Positions 63,130 through 64,000 of a stretch of DNA of 64,000 nt are shown piece by piece. Position 1 is the first letter of the stretch. The number at the start of each line of letters is the position of its first letter. Origin of the DNA: Rhodopseudomonas palustris (GTDB lineage: Bacteria > Pseudomonadota > Alphaproteobacteria > Rhizobiales > Xanthobacteraceae); NCBI RefSeq assembly GCF_003226555.1, contig NZ_QKQS01000001.1:142611-206610 (forward strand). The letters run 5' to 3'. The notes under the pieces were generated by a model. It was given only the letters and a program-made list of their open reading frames with translations. It was not told where the DNA came from and did not search any database. A program made the position numbers and the translations under genes.

Positions 63130-64000
63130 ATGACCGATCCGATTCAGCGCCCGTCCCTCGACGTCTCCAGCTATCAGCCCGCCGCCGGCGGCATCGCCGC
63201 GCGCGCCCGCGCCGCGGCCGGCCCGGCCTATTTGTCCGGGCTCAATCCGGAGCAGCGCGACGCGGTCGAGACGCTGGACGGCCCGGTGCTGGTGCTGGCC
63301 GGCGCCGGCACCGGCAAGACCCGGGTGCTGACCACGCGGATCGCCCACATCCTCTCCACCGGCCGCGCCCGCCCCGCCGAGATCCTGTCGGTGACCTTCA
63401 CCAACAAGGCCGCGCGCGAGATGAAGCTGCGGCTCGGTCAGATGCTCGGCCAGGCGGTCGAAGGCATGCCGTGGCTCGGCACCTTCCATTCGATCGGCGG
63501 TCGCATTCTGCGCTATCACGCCGAGCTGGTGCAGCTCACTTCGAACTTCACGGTGCTCGACACCGACGACCAGATCCGGCTGCTGAAGCAGTTGCTCGCC
63601 GCCGACAATATCGACGACAAGCGCTGGCCGGCACGGATGCTGGCCGGACTGATCGACGGCTGGAAGAACCGCGGCCTGACGCCGTCGCAGGTGCCGGCCG
63701 GCGAAGCCGCAATGTTCGGCAACGGCCGCGGCGGCAAGCTCTACGCGCAGTATCAGGAGCGGCTGAAGATCCTCAACGCCGCCGATTTCGGCGACCTGCT
63801 TTTGGAAAACATCCGCCTGTTCCGCGAACACCCCGACGTGCTCCGGCAGTATCAGAACCGCTTCAAGTTCATCCTGGTCGACGAGTATCAGGACACGAAC
63901 GTCGCGCAATATCTATGGCTGCGGCTGCTGTCGCAGACGCCGGGCCAAACCTCTCCCCGCGCGCGGGGAGAGGTCGGATCGCGCAGCGATCCGGGTGAGG
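63130..64000 (+). CDS. uvrD: UvrD/PcrA-family superfamily 1 DNA helicase (3' part outside window)
   Basis: The first 290 residues of an ATP-dependent 3'-5' helicase used in nucleotide-excision and mismatch repair. A 35-residue extension precedes LNPEQRDAVE (Q motif). Walker A is GAGTGKTR (about 57-64), then VTFTNKAAREMK, GTFHSIGGRIL and Walker B with VDEYQDTN. After RLLSQTPGQ the frame continues into a palindromic repeat encoding TSPRARGEVGSRSDPGE. Normally a short loop leads directly to the VGDDDQSIY motif here. The window ends inside this insert, so whether the frame is restored cannot be seen. Confidence 0.92.
   Translation, partial: MTDPIQRPSLDVSSYQPAAGGIAARARAAAGPAYLSGLNPEQRDAVETLDGPVLVLAGAGTGKTRVLTTRIAHILSTGRARPAEILSVTFTNKAAREMKLRLGQMLGQAVEGMPWLGTFHSIGGRILRYHAELVQLTSNFTVLDTDDQIRLLKQLLAADNIDDKRWPARMLAGLIDGWKNRGLTPSQVPAGEAAMFGNGRGGKLYAQYQERLKILNAADFGDLLLENIRLFREHPDVLRQYQNRFKFILVDEYQDTNVAQYLWLRLLSQTPGQTSPRARGEVGSRSDPGE
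63951..64000. repeat. Family D palindromic repeat inside the helicase gene (cut by window end)
   Basis: CTCTCCCCGCG / CGCGGGGAGAG hairpin, then GATCGCGCAGCGATC hairpin and GGGTGAGG. This is the arrangement of the intergenic GGGGAGAGG repeats (compare 6821-6924), here translated in the frame of the helicase. Confidence 0.75.

Overview
The window is GC-rich, densely coded alphaproteobacterial chromosome. The gene families, the very large number of solute-binding-protein-dependent transporters, the circularly permuted two-piece tmRNA, the FixK/FNR-like and Irr-like sites and the short interspersed palindromes all fit a Bradyrhizobiaceae member, most likely Rhodopseudomonas (palustris-like). The genus is inferred from remembered family resemblance; no search was run. 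There is no phage, insertion sequence, CRISPR array or replication origin.

Region 1 (1-12.2 kb): a truncated IclR regulator is divergent from a stand-alone biotinyl carrier protein and a TAXI-type TRAP transporter, with an IclR-like palindrome between them. An acyl-CoA gene group follows: a DUF35 protein and a thiolase-fold partner whose active site resembles steroid side-chain retro-aldolases, a class III CoA-transferase, a MaoC-type hydratase, an acyl-CoA synthetase and a normal SCP2-type thiolase.

Region 2 (12.3-21.9 kb): sugar or sugar-acid uptake and oxidation: a DenD-like dehydrogenase, a complete CUT1-type ABC importer, an IlvD/Edd-type sugar-acid dehydratase and two SDR dehydrogenases. 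Palindromic repeats punctuate the gaps and form a nested array at 21.9-22.4 kb.

Region 3 (22.4-33.0 kb): iron uptake (tonB, exbD, exbB, a PiuC-type hydroxylase, a siderophore receptor) with three candidate Irr boxes around the receptor promoter, then an RND efflux pair.

Region 4 (33.0-41.1 kb): two toxin-antitoxin-like modules (PIN/AbrB and MNT/HEPN) flank a tRNA-Gln(CUG). Then come a second class III CoA-transferase with an orphan branched-chain-type binding protein, and a DctPQM TRAP transporter.

Region 5 (41.4-48.6 kb): a housekeeping run on the minus strand, thyA, a HEPN gene and an unknown gene inserted in the cluster, folA, hflK, hflC, a DUF2065 gene, a DegP-like protease and rsmJ.

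Region 6 (48.7-53.1 kb): a tripartite tricarboxylate transporter (TctC, TctA, TctB) and a split chromate transporter pair.

Region 7 (53.2-64 kb): the permuted ssrA gene, then sspB (the ClpX adaptor for ssrA-tagged proteins), fumC, a small DUF4169/ribbon-helix-helix pair, a large AsmA protein, a GlcD/Dld-type FAD oxidase, a thioesterase, a DUF1328 peptide and the start of a UvrD-family helicase. The helicase is cut by the window end inside an in-frame palindromic repeat.

Most observations are well-known families in unusual arrangements. The best candidates for something new are the repeat-containing helicase, the ssrA-sspB adjacency, the retro-aldolase-like thiolase/DUF35 pair, the HEPN pair inside the thyA-folA cluster and the Irr-box cluster around an uncharacterised 81-residue protein.
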